From: Bdellovibrionales bacterium
Lineage (GTDB): Bacteria; Bdellovibrionota; Bdellovibrionia; Bdellovibrionales; Bdellovibrionaceae
NCBI GenBank assembly: GCA_016713585.1
Contig: JADJOV010000001.1
Coordinates: forward strand, 124,001 to 188,000
Direction of reading: 5' to 3'
Length of the DNA: 64,000 bases
Position 1 is the stretch's first letter; each line of letters opens with the position of its first letter. The position numbers and the translations under genes were made by a program. The notes under the pieces are model-generated. The model did no database searches. It had not been told where the DNA came from and worked only from the letters and a program-made list of their open reading frames with translations. Positions 8,048 to 17,268 of the stretch are shown one piece after another.

Positions 8048-9711
8048 AGGGGCAGGAATTTAGTTACATCATTGTAAAGAGCATAGACCATCAACATAAG
8101 GAGAAGGGCCATGCCGATTTGCTGAGCGAACTCCATTTTCCTTAAACTCAGTGGGGATCCCTTGATAGCTTCTATTGTGTAAAACACGAAATGTCCGCCG
8201 TCCAAGACTGGGATTGGCAACAGATTTAGAATAAACAAATTTACAGAAAGAATGGCCATGAGGTGCAAATAATAGCTTATCCCTCTTTTAAAAGACTCAT
8301 GGGCCGCTTGACCAATAGAAATAATGCCGCCAATATTTTTAGAGGAAATTTCCCCTTTAACGAGTCTAGCCAAATTGACAAGAATCATTCCGGTCGATTC
8401 AAAAGTCCGGCTGGTTCCTCGAGCCAAGGCGGCGAAAGGATTTCCGATTGAAAATTTGACGGGCTCCTCTGAGACCACATTTGGAAAAGGTGAAATTCCA
8501 ATTGTGTAGCGTTTATCTTCAGAGCCAAGCGCAGTCGTTTGAGACGTCATCTTTGGAAGAACATCCAAAGTCAAGAGGTCTATCCCCCGAATAACTTCAA
8601 GTTTCAATGGAGCGTCTCCTTGAAATCCCTTAACGGAATTTAGGACATCTTCCCATTTGGTCACCGGCACGGCATTTATTGATTTAATGCGGTCACCGGG
8701 CTGGAGTCCTGCCAGTTGCGCTGGTGACTTTTCAACGATGAGGTTCAAGAAAACTTCGGCAGACTCAATTTTCAAACTAGCTAGGGTTATGGGACCTTGG
8801 ACAGACGAGGGCGTCTGGAAATTCAGACTTAGTTTCTCGGTTTTCTTGGACTTTTCATTTAATCTTTCAACTTCAAGCTGAACTTGAGAACCTGCAGTTA
8901 ATTTCTCAAACTCTTGACTCAGAGAGCGCCAGTTTCGAACCGCTGTTTGATTGACGGCGACGATCCGATCGCCAGGACGAAGGCCAATGGTATAAAGGGG
9001 AGTGTCACCCGTAACACCGACGTAATTTCCTTTTGAATAAAACTGAAACCCGTCGATATTGCCGATAAACTTCTCGGAGACAAGTGGGTTCTTATTTTCC
9101 TCTTTCTCAATTTGCGCTTCAAATGAGGTGGCTTCGCCAGTTTCCCGAACGACTTTAAATTGCGTTTTTTTGCCAATTTTATCGTTCATGATCTGATGGA
9201 GTTGTTCAATTGTTTGTGTTTTTTCCCCATCAATTTCAGTAATGAGGTCGCCTGAGCGAAAGCCCATTTGGTAGGCTTTACTAGTTGTATCGATGTCACC
9301 TAGCCGCGAAGGTGGAATATCTTCGCCCGACATTGCAAGAACCATAAAAATAAAAATCGCAAAAAAGAAGTTAACTAAAGGTCCTGCTAAAACGATTGCC
9401 ATTCTTTCCCAAACTTTTTTATGGGTAAAAGAATACTTTTTATCTTCTTCTGAAACCTCAACCCCAGGTTGATCACCAAACATCTTAACATATCCACCAA
9501 AGGGAATTGCAGAGATACAATAGGTTGTGTCGCCTTTTTTTCTCTTCCAGATTTTTTTTCCAAAACCAAGACTAAAGGTTTGGACCCGAACGCCACACCA
9601 ACGAGCCAAAGCAAAATGTCCAAACTCATGTACAAAACTGAGCAAGCCGAAAAAAACCACAAAAGAAAAACACCCAGAAATAAATGTTTGAATCATGTCA
9701 AATATATGCAT
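8044..9711 (-). CDS. rseP: RseP-type site-2 intramembrane metalloprotease, three PDZ domains
   Basis: Inner-membrane zinc protease that cuts transmembrane anti-sigma factors and signal peptides. The zinc site HEFGH is at residues 28-32 in the first membrane helix; the third ligand lies in NLLPIPVLDGGH near the C-terminus. Between them are three PDZ-like segments, each with a GxxxGDxI core (MGFRSGDLI, IGLRPGDRI, AGLQPGDRI); E. coli RseP has two, which explains the greater length (~555 versus 450). I chose ATG 9711, ten bases after the cdsA stop; a GTG at 9750 in the same frame would overlap cdsA, and neither has a clear ribosome binding site. No dxr lies between cdsA and rseP. Confidence 0.92.
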   Translation of the reverse strand: MHIFDMIQTFISGCFSFVVFFGLLSFVHEFGHFALARWCGVRVQTFSLGFGKKIWKRKKGDTTYCISAIPFGGYVKMFGDQPGVEVSEEDKKYSFTHKKVWERMAIVLAGPLVNFFFAIFIFMVLAMSGEDIPPSRLGDIDTTSKAYQMGFRSGDLITEIDGEKTQTIEQLHQIMNDKIGKKTQFKVVRETGEATSFEAQIEKEENKNPLVSEKFIGNIDGFQFYSKGNYVGVTGDTPLYTIGLRPGDRIVAVNQTAVRNWRSLSQEFEKLTAGSQVQLEVERLNEKSKKTEKLSLNFQTPSSVQGPITLASLKIESAEVFLNLIVEKSPAQLAGLQPGDRIKSINAVPVTKWEDVLNSVKGFQGDAPLKLEVIRGIDLLTLDVLPKMTSQTTALGSEDKRYTIGISPFPNVVSEEPVKFSIGNPFAALARGTSRTFESTGMILVNLARLVKGEISSKNIGGIISIGQAAHESFKRGISYYLHLMAILSVNLFILNLLPIPVLDGGHFVFYTIEAIKGSPLSLRKMEFAQQIGMALLLMLMVYALYNDVTKFLPL

Positions 9712-9721
9712 TGGACCATTA

Positions 9722-10540
9722 TTAAGGAATTTTCTCGAAAATGATAGCACCGATCAGAAAAATTGGACTGGCAAAAAGCACACCATCAATCCTGTCCAAA
9801 ATGCCGCCATGTCCTGGCATAATGCGGCCTGAATCTTTGACGTCTGCCACCCTTTTAAGTAGAGATTCAAACAGATCCCCAAACTGGGCTACAATCCCTG
9901 CAAAAACGGATAAGATAGCCATGGATGGGATAGACGCGTCGAGCAAAAATTGGGCGCAGAGAATCCCCGCAATAACTGACCCGAGGAGTCCGCCAAGAGC
10001 TCCTTCGATCGTCTTTTTGGGAGAGACAAGTGGCATCAGTTTTCGGCGCCCAAACTTAAGGCCGACAATATAGGCGAAGATATCTCCAAAAAAGACAACA
10101 AGCAGCATCGCCAGGAACCACTTTATTCCCTGTGGTCCCGAGAGCAAAGCAAACGCAAAACTAGGCAATAATCCCATATAAAAAAATCCCAAGACGCTCT
10201 TCGCTTGAAAAGTTGATAGCTCTTCGAGATCGCGAAATTTGTAACCAGTCAGAAGGCTGAAAAGGCAAAAACAAATTGAAAACAGACAAAATAACAATCC
10301 GGCATAGTGAGGATTCAAGCTAGCTAAAATAAAAATGGCATTTTGAAATAAATAATAAATTAATCGATTAGATTGTGAGTTAATGTCTCGAAAGAGCATG
10401 CCGACGAGTTCAAGTCCTCCAATGAGGACGATCAGAATGACAGCAGCCTGTATTCCCTTTGTTTCAAAATAGACAAAAACCAAAATAAAAGAAATTGCAG
10501 CTATTAATGCAGAGACGACTCTAGTGGAGAAGCTGTTCAT
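9722..10540 (-). CDS. cdsA: Phosphatidate cytidylyltransferase
   Basis: Inner-membrane enzyme that makes CDP-diacylglycerol from phosphatidate and CTP, feeding phosphatidylethanolamine and phosphatidylglycerol synthesis. About seven to eight hydrophobic helices are visible, and the CdsA signature is intact near the C-terminus (SPKKTIEGALGG, then GDLFESLLKR and KDSGRIMPGHGGILDRIDG). ATG 10540 is the likely start, giving 272 residues and a 20-base overlap with uppS; the in-frame upstream start at 10609 would lie deep inside uppS. Confidence 0.94.
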   Translation of the reverse strand: MNSFSTRVVSALIAAISFILVFVYFETKGIQAAVILIVLIGGLELVGMLFRDINSQSNRLIYYLFQNAIFILASLNPHYAGLLFCLFSICFCLFSLLTGYKFRDLEELSTFQAKSVLGFFYMGLLPSFAFALLSGPQGIKWFLAMLLVVFFGDIFAYIVGLKFGRRKLMPLVSPKKTIEGALGGLLGSVIAGILCAQFLLDASIPSMAILSVFAGIVAQFGDLFESLLKRVADVKDSGRIMPGHGGILDRIDGVLFASPIFLIGAIIFEKIP

Positions 10541-11276
10541 CAGAATACTGGGTCGGTGGAGGGCTGTTTTCTGCCTTGAGACCCCCAAAACGGCGACATC
10601 TGGCAGCAAAATCGGCCAAGGCAGTCATCAAATCCAGTTTTGTAAAATCAGGCCAAAGTGTCTCGCAAAAATAGAGCTCTGCATAGGCTGCCTGCCAAAG
10701 AAGAAAGTTTGAAATTCTTTTTTCGCCGCTGGTCCTAATAATTAAGTCGGGATCAGGGGTTCCTGCGGTTCCAAGATGTTCGTTAATAACAGATTCATTA
10801 ATCTGCTCAGGCGACATGTCGCCATCTCGAACTTTCTGAGCAATTGCACTCACAGCCCTTGTGATTTCCTGTCGTGATCCATAACTAATTGCAAAAATAA
10901 GATTAAGACCTGTGCATTCTTGGGTTGCCCGCATTGTTTTCTGAATAGAATCGATCACATCTTTCGGAAGACGCTCAACTTCTCCAATAATCGAAAAGCG
11001 AATATTTTCTTTGACTAAGTTTTGCGACTCTTTGTCGAGGTAACGACGAAGAAGTTTCATTAAGAAAGAAACCTCGGCCTCTGGGCGGAGCCAATTTTCA
11101 GCGCTAAAGGCGTAGAGAGTTAAATTCTTAACTCCAAGGCGAGAACATTCCGTAATAATCTTCTTGGCTATTCGGGTTCCCTTAATATGACCAAAGACAC
11201 GAGGCTGCCCCCTGAGCTGGGCCCAGCGTCCATTTCCGTCCATAATAATTGCCAAGTGATTGGGAAGTTTCATCAA
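10521..11276 (-). CDS. uppS: Undecaprenyl pyrophosphate synthase
   Basis: Cytoplasmic cis-prenyltransferase that builds the C55 lipid carrier for peptidoglycan and O-antigen. The substrate motif HLAIIMDGNGRWA with catalytic Asp is at residues ~8-20, the RGxxRxxGH motif appears as RGQPRVFGH, and the C-terminal RTSGEKRISNFLLWQAAYAE block is complete. Length (251) is normal. It begins with two consecutive ATG codons, and lies six bases after frr. Confidence 0.96.
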   Translation of the reverse strand: MMKLPNHLAIIMDGNGRWAQLRGQPRVFGHIKGTRIAKKIITECSRLGVKNLTLYAFSAENWLRPEAEVSFLMKLLRRYLDKESQNLVKENIRFSIIGEVERLPKDVIDSIQKTMRATQECTGLNLIFAISYGSRQEITRAVSAIAQKVRDGDMSPEQINESVINEHLGTAGTPDPDLIIRTSGEKRISNFLLWQAAYAELYFCETLWPDFTKLDLMTALADFAARCRRFGGLKAENSPPPTQYSDEQLLH

Positions 11277-11281
11277 AGTTA

Positions 11282-11839
11282 TTATAGAGTAAGAATACTC
11301 TTTTCCTTTTCCTCAGCAATTTGATCAATTTTTTTGATGAAATCATCGGTCATTTTTTGAATTTCGGTTTCTAATTTCTTAGCTTCGTCCTCGCTGGTTT
11401 TTTTATCTTTGAGGGCCTTCTTGACGAGTTCATTGGCATCTTGTCTGGACATACGAACCGCCACCCGAGCCTCTTCTGCAATTTTCTTTACTTGCTTAGC
11501 TAGGTCTTTTCGGCGCTCTTCGTTGAGGTCAGGAACTTTGAGGCGAATCACTTTACCATCATTAATCGGAGCCAAGCCAACGTCGCTCTTAATAATTGCC
11601 TGCTCAATTTCTTTGAGCATTGCAGCCTCCCACGGCGCAATCAGGAACGACTTGGCATCGGGAGTTGAAACCGAAGCTACCTGTGAAAGTGGCGACATGG
11701 ATCCGTAGTAATTAACTTTAACGCCGTCTAACATTGAAGCCTGGGCTCGACCGGTTCGAACTTTTTTAAGCTCCTCCGCGAGGGACTTTAATGTCTTGTC
11801 CATTTTTTCATTAGCGCTTTTCTTTACTTCAGTAACCAT
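11282..11839 (-). CDS. frr: Ribosome recycling factor
   Basis: Splits post-termination ribosomes together with EF-G. The 185-residue length and the characteristic blocks LKKVRTGRAQASMLDGVKVNYYG (residues ~25-47) and VRMSRQDANELVKKALKDK near residue 125 identify it. A GGAGCC site precedes the ATG at 11839. It sits in the classic pyrH-frr order, 33 bases downstream of pyrH. Confidence 0.97.
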   Translation of the reverse strand: MVTEVKKSANEKMDKTLKSLAEELKKVRTGRAQASMLDGVKVNYYGSMSPLSQVASVSTPDAKSFLIAPWEAAMLKEIEQAIIKSDVGLAPINDGKVIRLKVPDLNEERRKDLAKQVKKIAEEARVAVRMSRQDANELVKKALKDKKTSEDEAKKLETEIQKMTDDFIKKIDQIAEEKEKSILTL

Positions 11840-11872
11840 TGTTGGCTCCTTTCGCTTATTCAGATCAACAAA

Positions 11873-12586
11873 TCAAGAGACGAGTGTTCCTATGGACTCA
11901 CCTCGAATAGCTCGCAAAATATTTCCAGGACTCATAAGGTCAAAAGTTAGAATGGGCAACTTATTATCCATACAAAGACTAATCGCAGTTGAATCCATGA
12001 CATTAAGCCCACGACTCAGAACATCTAAATAGCTAATTTTATCAAACTTTTTAGCATCAGGATGTTTGACGGGATCTTTGTCATAGATGCCATCCACCTT
12101 GGTCGCCTTCATAATAATTTCAGCATTAATTTCCATCGCTCGCAAAGAGGCCGCGGTGTCTGTTGTAAAATAAGGGTTGCCTGTTCCTGCGCCAAAGATA
12201 ACCACGCGGTTTTTTTCGAGATGGCGAATAGCCCTGCGCCGAATATAGGGTTCGGCGATTTCGGCCATAGCAATAGCACTTTGGACTCGAGTGGGAATAT
12301 TTTCTTTTTCCAAGGCATCTTGGAGTGCCAAGGCATTGATCATTGTTGCCAACATACCCATATAATCAGAACTGGCCCGATCCATTCCATCAGCAGAGGC
12401 GGCGACACCACGAAAGATGTTTCCGCCACCTATAACAAGACCAATTTGAATCCCTGTGCGATAGGCGGCGGCCACATCCTGAGCTATCGCCTTAAGGACA
12501 GAAGTGTTAATGCCGTAGCCCTGCTTGCCAGCAAAGGCCTCACCACTCAATTTTAAAAGAATCCTCTTGTAGACAGGCTCTTTCAA
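11873..12586 (-). CDS. pyrH: Uridylate kinase
   Basis: Amino acid kinase-fold enzyme converting UMP to UDP. The N-terminal RILLKLSGEAFAG, the UMP/ATP loop GLVIGGGNIFRG (residues ~49-60), and GAGTGNPYFTTDTAA (~131-145) match PyrH. Length (237) is standard. It starts one base after the tsf stop, so the pair is tightly coupled. Confidence 0.97.
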   Translation of the reverse strand: MKEPVYKRILLKLSGEAFAGKQGYGINTSVLKAIAQDVAAAYRTGIQIGLVIGGGNIFRGVAASADGMDRASSDYMGMLATMINALALQDALEKENIPTRVQSAIAMAEIAEPYIRRRAIRHLEKNRVVIFGAGTGNPYFTTDTAASLRAMEINAEIIMKATKVDGIYDKDPVKHPDAKKFDKISYLDVLSRGLNVMDSTAISLCMDNKLPILTFDLMSPGNILRAIRGESIGTLVS

Positions 12587-12587
12587 A

Positions 12588-13517
12588 TTAGTGACCTTTC
12601 ATTTGTTCTGCAACTTCAGCTGCGAAATCGACTTGTTTTTTCTGAATACCTTCACCGAGTTCAAAACGAGTAAATCGCTTGATTGTCACATCAGCTCCGA
12701 TGTTTTTAACGGTCGTTTTTAAAAGCTCAGAGACCTTAATATCTGGATTTTTAACAAAAGATTGATCAAGAAGACAGTTCTCAGCCAAGAACTTTCGAAT
12801 TTGGCCTTCAACAATCTTATCAACCATTTCAGCCTTTTTACCCTCTTCAAGATTTTTGGCTTTCAAAATTTCTTTTTCTTTAGCAATGACTTCAGGGGAA
12901 AGTTCGCTTGAAGAGATTGCCATAGGGTTCATGGCCGCAATATGAAGAGCCACATCTTGGACAAAAGATTTGAATTCTGGCTTGCTTGCACCATCAGTCG
13001 ATCCAGCCGTGGCTTCAATAAGTACGCCGATTTTACCTTCGCCGTGCACATAAGTATGAACAAGTCCGTGACCGGCCAATTCATATTTTTGCACTCGACG
13101 AATAACAATGTTTTCACCAATTTTTGAAATTGTTTCCTTTAATACATCACCAAGTTTTTGTGAAGGATTTAAAGCGTAGGCTTGTTCAAGCAGGTCACCA
13201 GTCGCAGGTGGCGACTGAGCGACATGGTTTCCAATATTCTTAACGAAGTCTTTAAAAGCATCATTTCTAGAGACAAAGTCAGTTTCGGAATTCACTTCAA
13301 CCACGACTCCACTTTTGCCAGTCGAGAAAGCATAAACTAAACCTTCAGCAGCAATTCGGCCTGCTTTTTTTGCAGCAGAAGAAAGCCCTTTGACTCGCAA
13401 CCACTCAACGGCGGCCTCAAAATTCCCCTGTGTTTCTTCAAGAGCTTTTTTGCAATCGAGCATGCCAGCATTTGTTTTTTCGCGAAGTTCCTTAACCTGA
13501 ACAGCCGTGACAGCCAT
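12588..13517 (-). CDS. tsf: Translation elongation factor Ts
   Basis: Nucleotide exchange factor for EF-Tu. The N-terminal UBA-like region shows VKELREKTNAGMLDCKKALEE, followed by the essential TDFVSRND motif around residue 80. I use ATG 13517, which has an AAAAGGAG site; an upstream in-frame ATG at 13553 would add 12 residues without a site. The resulting 309 residues is normal for EF-Ts. Confidence 0.97.
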   Translation of the reverse strand: MAVTAVQVKELREKTNAGMLDCKKALEETQGNFEAAVEWLRVKGLSSAAKKAGRIAAEGLVYAFSTGKSGVVVEVNSETDFVSRNDAFKDFVKNIGNHVAQSPPATGDLLEQAYALNPSQKLGDVLKETISKIGENIVIRRVQKYELAGHGLVHTYVHGEGKIGVLIEATAGSTDGASKPEFKSFVQDVALHIAAMNPMAISSSELSPEVIAKEKEILKAKNLEEGKKAEMVDKIVEGQIRKFLAENCLLDQSFVKNPDIKVSELLKTTVKNIGADVTIKRFTRFELGEGIQKKQVDFAAEVAEQMKGH

Positions 13518-13594
13518 GAATTCTCCTTTTTTTAGATAGGCCCCTGGTATCAAGAGCCCTGCGATATTTTTTTAATCAACGAACAACACACAAC

Positions 13595-13634
13595 TGGTGT
13601 TGGCCCGAATATGCTTCAGACGGCCAACAGACCA
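13595..13634 (-). other. Possible RNA hairpin between rpsB and tsf
   Basis: GTTGGCC (13599-13605) pairs perfectly with GGCCAAC (13622-13628), extended by TGGT/ACCA after a two-base bulge, with a 16-base loop. On the transcribed (minus) strand it is not followed by a T tract, so it is more likely an mRNA structure or processing site in the rpsB-tsf spacer than a terminator. Confidence 0.35.
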
Positions 13635-13645
13635 CTGGAATAGAA

Positions 13646-14596
13646 TTACTCAGCAGGCTCTTCAGTTGGAGTCGCCTCTTGAGTTTCAAGCTCAGCTTGA
13701 ATTTCAACATCTTCAGCAGTTCCTGCAGCAACAAGCTTTCGAACTTTTTGAACCTTAACGACAGTTGGCTCAATCTTCTTAGGTGCTTCAGAACGGGCAC
13801 CGCCGCGAGCAGGACGGCGTTTTGGAGCCTCTTTATTATCAGCTGGCGTCTCTTCTTTTTCTTCCTTAACAACATCAGATTGTTTATCAGTTGATGAGCG
13901 CAGTTTTTGTTCGAAAAGTTGAGCGCCTTCAATAAAAGCATCAGCCACAAGGTTTGCAAAAAGCTTAATTGAGCGAATGGCATCATCATTTCCTGGAATA
14001 GGATGCTCAATAGCTTCTGGATCAGAATTTGAGTCTGCTATTCCAACAACGGGAATACCAAGGCGTTTTGCTTCAGCAACGGCGATATGTTCTTTTGGAA
14101 GGTCAACCACGAACATAACCTTTGGAGAATCTTTCATATCTCTGATTCCATTAAGGAATTCAGTCAAACGCAGGGATTCTTTTTCAATGCGTGCGCGCTC
14201 TTTCTTCGTCAAAAAATTTAGCTCGCCCTTTTCTCGCATTTGATCGATTCTCTTAAGGCGATCAATAGAAGTCTTAATGGTAGAAAAATTTGTCAGCATT
14301 CCGCCCAGCCAACGCTTTGTGACATAAAATTGACCGCAACGCGCCGCAGCTTCTTGGATTGGTTCAATTGCCTGCTTCTTGGTTCCAACGAAGATCATCC
14401 GTCCGCCATTGGCTGCAATATCCTTAACAAATTCAGCAGCATTGTTAGCTCGAACCACCGTCTTTTGGAGGTCAATAATATGAATTCCCCCGCGAGCCAT
14501 ATAAACAAAGGGTTTCATTTTTGGGTTCCAGCGTTGAGTCTGGTGTCCGAAGTGGACCCCTGCATCGAGCATCTCTTTCATCGTAACTTGAGCCAT
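13646..14596 (-). CDS. rpsB: 30S ribosomal protein S2 with charged C-terminal extension
   Basis: Structural protein of the small ribosomal subunit. S2 motifs are complete: MKEMLDAGVHFGHQTQRWNP at the N-terminus, FVGTKKQA, RWLGGMLTNF, and VGIADSNSDP near residue 195. ATG 14596 follows GGAGAG; an in-frame upstream start at 14698 would add 34 residues of non-S2 sequence. The protein is ~316 residues, against ~240 for E. coli S2: the last ~75 residues form a low-complexity tail rich in Glu, Lys, Pro and Arg (KRRPARGGAR). It heads the long minus-strand run. Confidence 0.97.
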   Translation of the reverse strand: MAQVTMKEMLDAGVHFGHQTQRWNPKMKPFVYMARGGIHIIDLQKTVVRANNAAEFVKDIAANGGRMIFVGTKKQAIEPIQEAAARCGQFYVTKRWLGGMLTNFSTIKTSIDRLKRIDQMREKGELNFLTKKERARIEKESLRLTEFLNGIRDMKDSPKVMFVVDLPKEHIAVAEAKRLGIPVVGIADSNSDPEAIEHPIPGNDDAIRSIKLFANLVADAFIEGAQLFEQKLRSSTDKQSDVVKEEKEETPADNKEAPKRRPARGGARSEAPKKIEPTVVKVQKVRKLVAAGTAEDVEIQAELETQEATPTEEPAE

Positions 14597-14837
14597 TTTC
14601 TCTCCTTGTAACTGGTTGATCCACCTTCCGACAGAGCCCACGATTTCATAAAGGATTTCGCGAGAGTCCCCGAGCTTGTTTGTTACATAAAAGTACAAGC
14701 TCAGGACCAGTAATTATCTGGAAGTGAGTTATAGTTGGGGCTTTGGATAGCATAGACAATGCGGGTGGTCCATTAGTTTTTTCAGTAGACATTTTGAGGG
14801 CTTGAATAATTGGTCTCCCTGTTAACATAATTTAAAA

Positions 14838-16772
14838 GTGACAAATACGTTGAAACCCACAAAGCCCTCAAGGGTGAAGTCAGTGGCACTGACATTTGGA
14901 GCCCTTGGGGTTGTCTTTGGCGACATAGGGACCTCCCCTTTGTATGCCATGAATGAGATATTTTTTGGGCAATCCCATATTCCTCGTGATCGAATCGCGA
15001 TACTTGGGTGCCTTTCGTTGGTTTTTTGGACCTTAACTTTAGTCATTTGTTTGAAATATCTAAATTTTGTTTTGCGAGCTGACAATGAAGGAGAGGGGGG
15101 TGTGTTTGCCCTTTATGCCCGAATTCATAAATATAAACAGGGTGCAATAGCAGGTCTCAAGATTATTTTAATGCTTGGAGCAGGCCTACTTTTTGGCGAG
15201 GGGATTATTACACCCGCGATTAGTGTTTTGTCCGCCATCGAAGGCATTTCGTTAGTGACTCCAATTTTTGAGACCTGGACGGTTCCGTTAACAATTTTGA
15301 TTCTCATAGGACTTTTCGCAATTCAGAAAAGAGGTATTCATTCTGTGGGAAGGTACTTTGGACCGATCGCACTGCTGTGGTTTGTGGTGATAGGAGCGTT
15401 GGGATTGGCTTCACTGGTGAATAGCCCGGAGGTCGTTTTCGCAGTTAATCCTTTTTTTGCGTATGAGTTTTTGAAAACTGCACAGCTTTATCAGACTTTG
15501 CTATTGTTTGGTTCGATATTGCTGGTGATCACAGGGGGAGAGGCTCTCTTTGCTGATATGGGTCACTTTGGGTTGAACGCTATTCGAAGAGGTTGGTATT
15601 TTATCGTATACCCAGCTTTATTGTTAAATTATTTTAGACAGGGAGCCTATTTGCTTGGCTCAAATCAAGTTGTGAACGGGAATATTTTTTATAGTATGGT
15701 TCCGCGTAGCTACCTGGTTCCAATGGTCATCTTGGCCACGATGGCAGCCATAATCGCTTCTCAGGCTTTGATTTCGGGAGCTTTTTCCTTAGGCGCCCAA
15801 GCTGTCGCACTTGGACTCTTTCCCAGGCTGAAGGCTGTTAACACCCACGAAGAACATGTTAACCATGTCTACTTGCCATTTGTTAATTGGGTCCTGTTTT
15901 TGGGATCGGTTGCCTTGGTTCTTAGTTTTCGTAAGAGTAGTGCGCTGGCTTCTTTTTATGGCCTCGCCTTATCTGGGGTCATGTTGTGCACGTCACTCGC
16001 GATGATAGCTATATCAACGGAGTATTGGAGCTGGACACGGCGCAAGGCCGTTCTTCTTTTTGGAAGCTTTGCTCTCTTAGATGGAGTTTTTTTGATCTCC
16101 AAATCCCTGAAGATATTGGATGGAGCCTACATTCCAATTGTCATTGGTCTACTGATATTTTTTGTGATGCGAGTCTGGCGTTGGGGTCGAAAGGCCACTT
16201 ACTTTGCTTACTCAGAATTTGATACTCCAACCCTTCGAGAGCTGGTCAAAATCAAAGAAGAATCTGCTGAGCAAATTCCTCGAAATGTTGTTTTGATGGT
16301 TCCAAAGCCACTTCGTTCTCTTGATGATAATGCTCCAGCACTTATGCAGTTTTTTCTCAATCGGTATGGACTGATGCCAGAAAATCTATTTTTGGTGGAG
16401 GTGGTTCATCGCAAAGTGCCTACGATTCAAGGTCCAAGGTGTGAGCACTTTATTTTTTATAAGGACCGCGACAGGGGCTGTATTGTGAGTGTCACCATTC
16501 ACTTTGGATTTATGGAAGAACCCAATGTAGAGCTTGCCCTTGAAGATCTTGCCAAGGCCCATGAAATCAACCTGCCCTCGGATCCACACAAGTGGTTGGT
16601 CCATGTCTCTCATGAGCGGCTCGTGCCTTCAAAGTCATGGTCTTTTCTCAAGCGTTTTAGGCTCAAGCTTTTTCTGTTCTTTCGCCAGAGCACCCAGCCA
16701 GCTTATTATTACTATGGCTTAGGCACCGATGTGAATTTGTCTGTGGATATCATGGCTGTTCGATTGAAATAG
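14838..16772 (+). CDS. kup: Kup-family potassium uptake protein
   Basis: Inner-membrane K+/H+ symporter. The first helix carries the family signature FGALGVVFGDIGTSPLYAM, and further hallmark blocks are DNEGEGGVFALYARI and GGEALFADMGHFG. About twelve hydrophobic helices occupy residues 15-450; the remaining ~190 residues are a cytoplasmic domain, as expected for a 644-residue Kup. The start is GTG 14838 with no strong ribosome binding site; a TTG four codons on is the only near alternative. It stands alone, divergent from rpsB. Confidence 0.94.
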   Translation: MTNTLKPTKPSRVKSVALTFGALGVVFGDIGTSPLYAMNEIFFGQSHIPRDRIAILGCLSLVFWTLTLVICLKYLNFVLRADNEGEGGVFALYARIHKYKQGAIAGLKIILMLGAGLLFGEGIITPAISVLSAIEGISLVTPIFETWTVPLTILILIGLFAIQKRGIHSVGRYFGPIALLWFVVIGALGLASLVNSPEVVFAVNPFFAYEFLKTAQLYQTLLLFGSILLVITGGEALFADMGHFGLNAIRRGWYFIVYPALLLNYFRQGAYLLGSNQVVNGNIFYSMVPRSYLVPMVILATMAAIIASQALISGAFSLGAQAVALGLFPRLKAVNTHEEHVNHVYLPFVNWVLFLGSVALVLSFRKSSALASFYGLALSGVMLCTSLAMIAISTEYWSWTRRKAVLLFGSFALLDGVFLISKSLKILDGAYIPIVIGLLIFFVMRVWRWGRKATYFAYSEFDTPTLRELVKIKEESAEQIPRNVVLMVPKPLRSLDDNAPALMQFFLNRYGLMPENLFLVEVVHRKVPTIQGPRCEHFIFYKDRDRGCIVSVTIHFGFMEEPNVELALEDLAKAHEINLPSDPHKWLVHVSHERLVPSKSWSFLKRFRLKLFLFFRQSTQPAYYYYGLGTDVNLSVDIMAVRLK

Positions 16773-16831
16773 GAAGCATAGGCAAATAGTGAGCATATGT
16801 TGCTAGCCGCCAGAGGTATTGAGTAAAATAC

Positions 16832-17176
16832 CTAATTACATCTTACGAAGAGTTTTTCGCCATCGCCTGCAGTTCCATATATTTTTACGCTCTCAGAAAA
16901 CCTATTGTTAGACGTAAAATCAAACACTACCTGCAAAAAAGCGCCTGAACCACTATCTTGAATCATTTGGCATTCAGGCGATAGCCTATTTCGGTCCGGA
17001 CGATTCAATCTAAGCTGAAGAATATCTACTTGGTCCGGCGCTTCTTTCGAAACGTCCTCGAGGAACACTGGGGATTTCCATAACAAAGCTTGGTAATGGA
17101 CTACGCCAGTCCGTGGACTGGCTAAGAGCATTGTTGACTTTAGCAGTATGATGGCCATCAAAATATGTTTTCCCAT
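16832..17176 (-). CDS. Small exported protein of unknown function
   Basis: A 114-residue protein with an N-terminal hydrophobic segment (KHILMAIILLKSTMLLAS) that looks like a cleavable signal peptide, then a mature part of ~95 residues with two Cys (CQMIQDSG and the C-terminal VRCN) that could form a disulfide. I do not recognise a family. The stop codon lies inside a 7-bp inverted repeat (16814-16833) with no T tract. It is 92 bases downstream of the aldo/keto reductase gene on the same strand. Confidence 0.55.
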   Translation of the reverse strand: MGKHILMAIILLKSTMLLASPRTGVVHYQALLWKSPVFLEDVSKEAPDQVDILQLRLNRPDRNRLSPECQMIQDSGSGAFLQVVFDFTSNNRFSESVKIYGTAGDGEKLFVRCN

Positions 17177-17268
17177 TCAAAACCTCACCAAATTTTTAAT
17201 AGTTGTTGACTCATGTCCCTCTGACGAAATTGAGTGCGAGATCTGTGCCATTCGCCTCTTGCATTTGA

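Noticed and set aside
12062..12556. 164-codon plus-strand frame
   Set aside because: Lies antisense within pyrH, whose protein is fully conserved; composition-driven shadow frame.
13576..14010. 144-codon minus-strand frame rich in Lys and Leu
   Set aside because: It is a shifted reading of the repetitive 3' end of rpsB; no start signal and no independent support.
16814..16833. Inverted repeat AGGTATT/AATACCT as a terminator between kup and the small exported protein gene
   Set aside because: The stem is AT-rich and there is no T tract on either strand.
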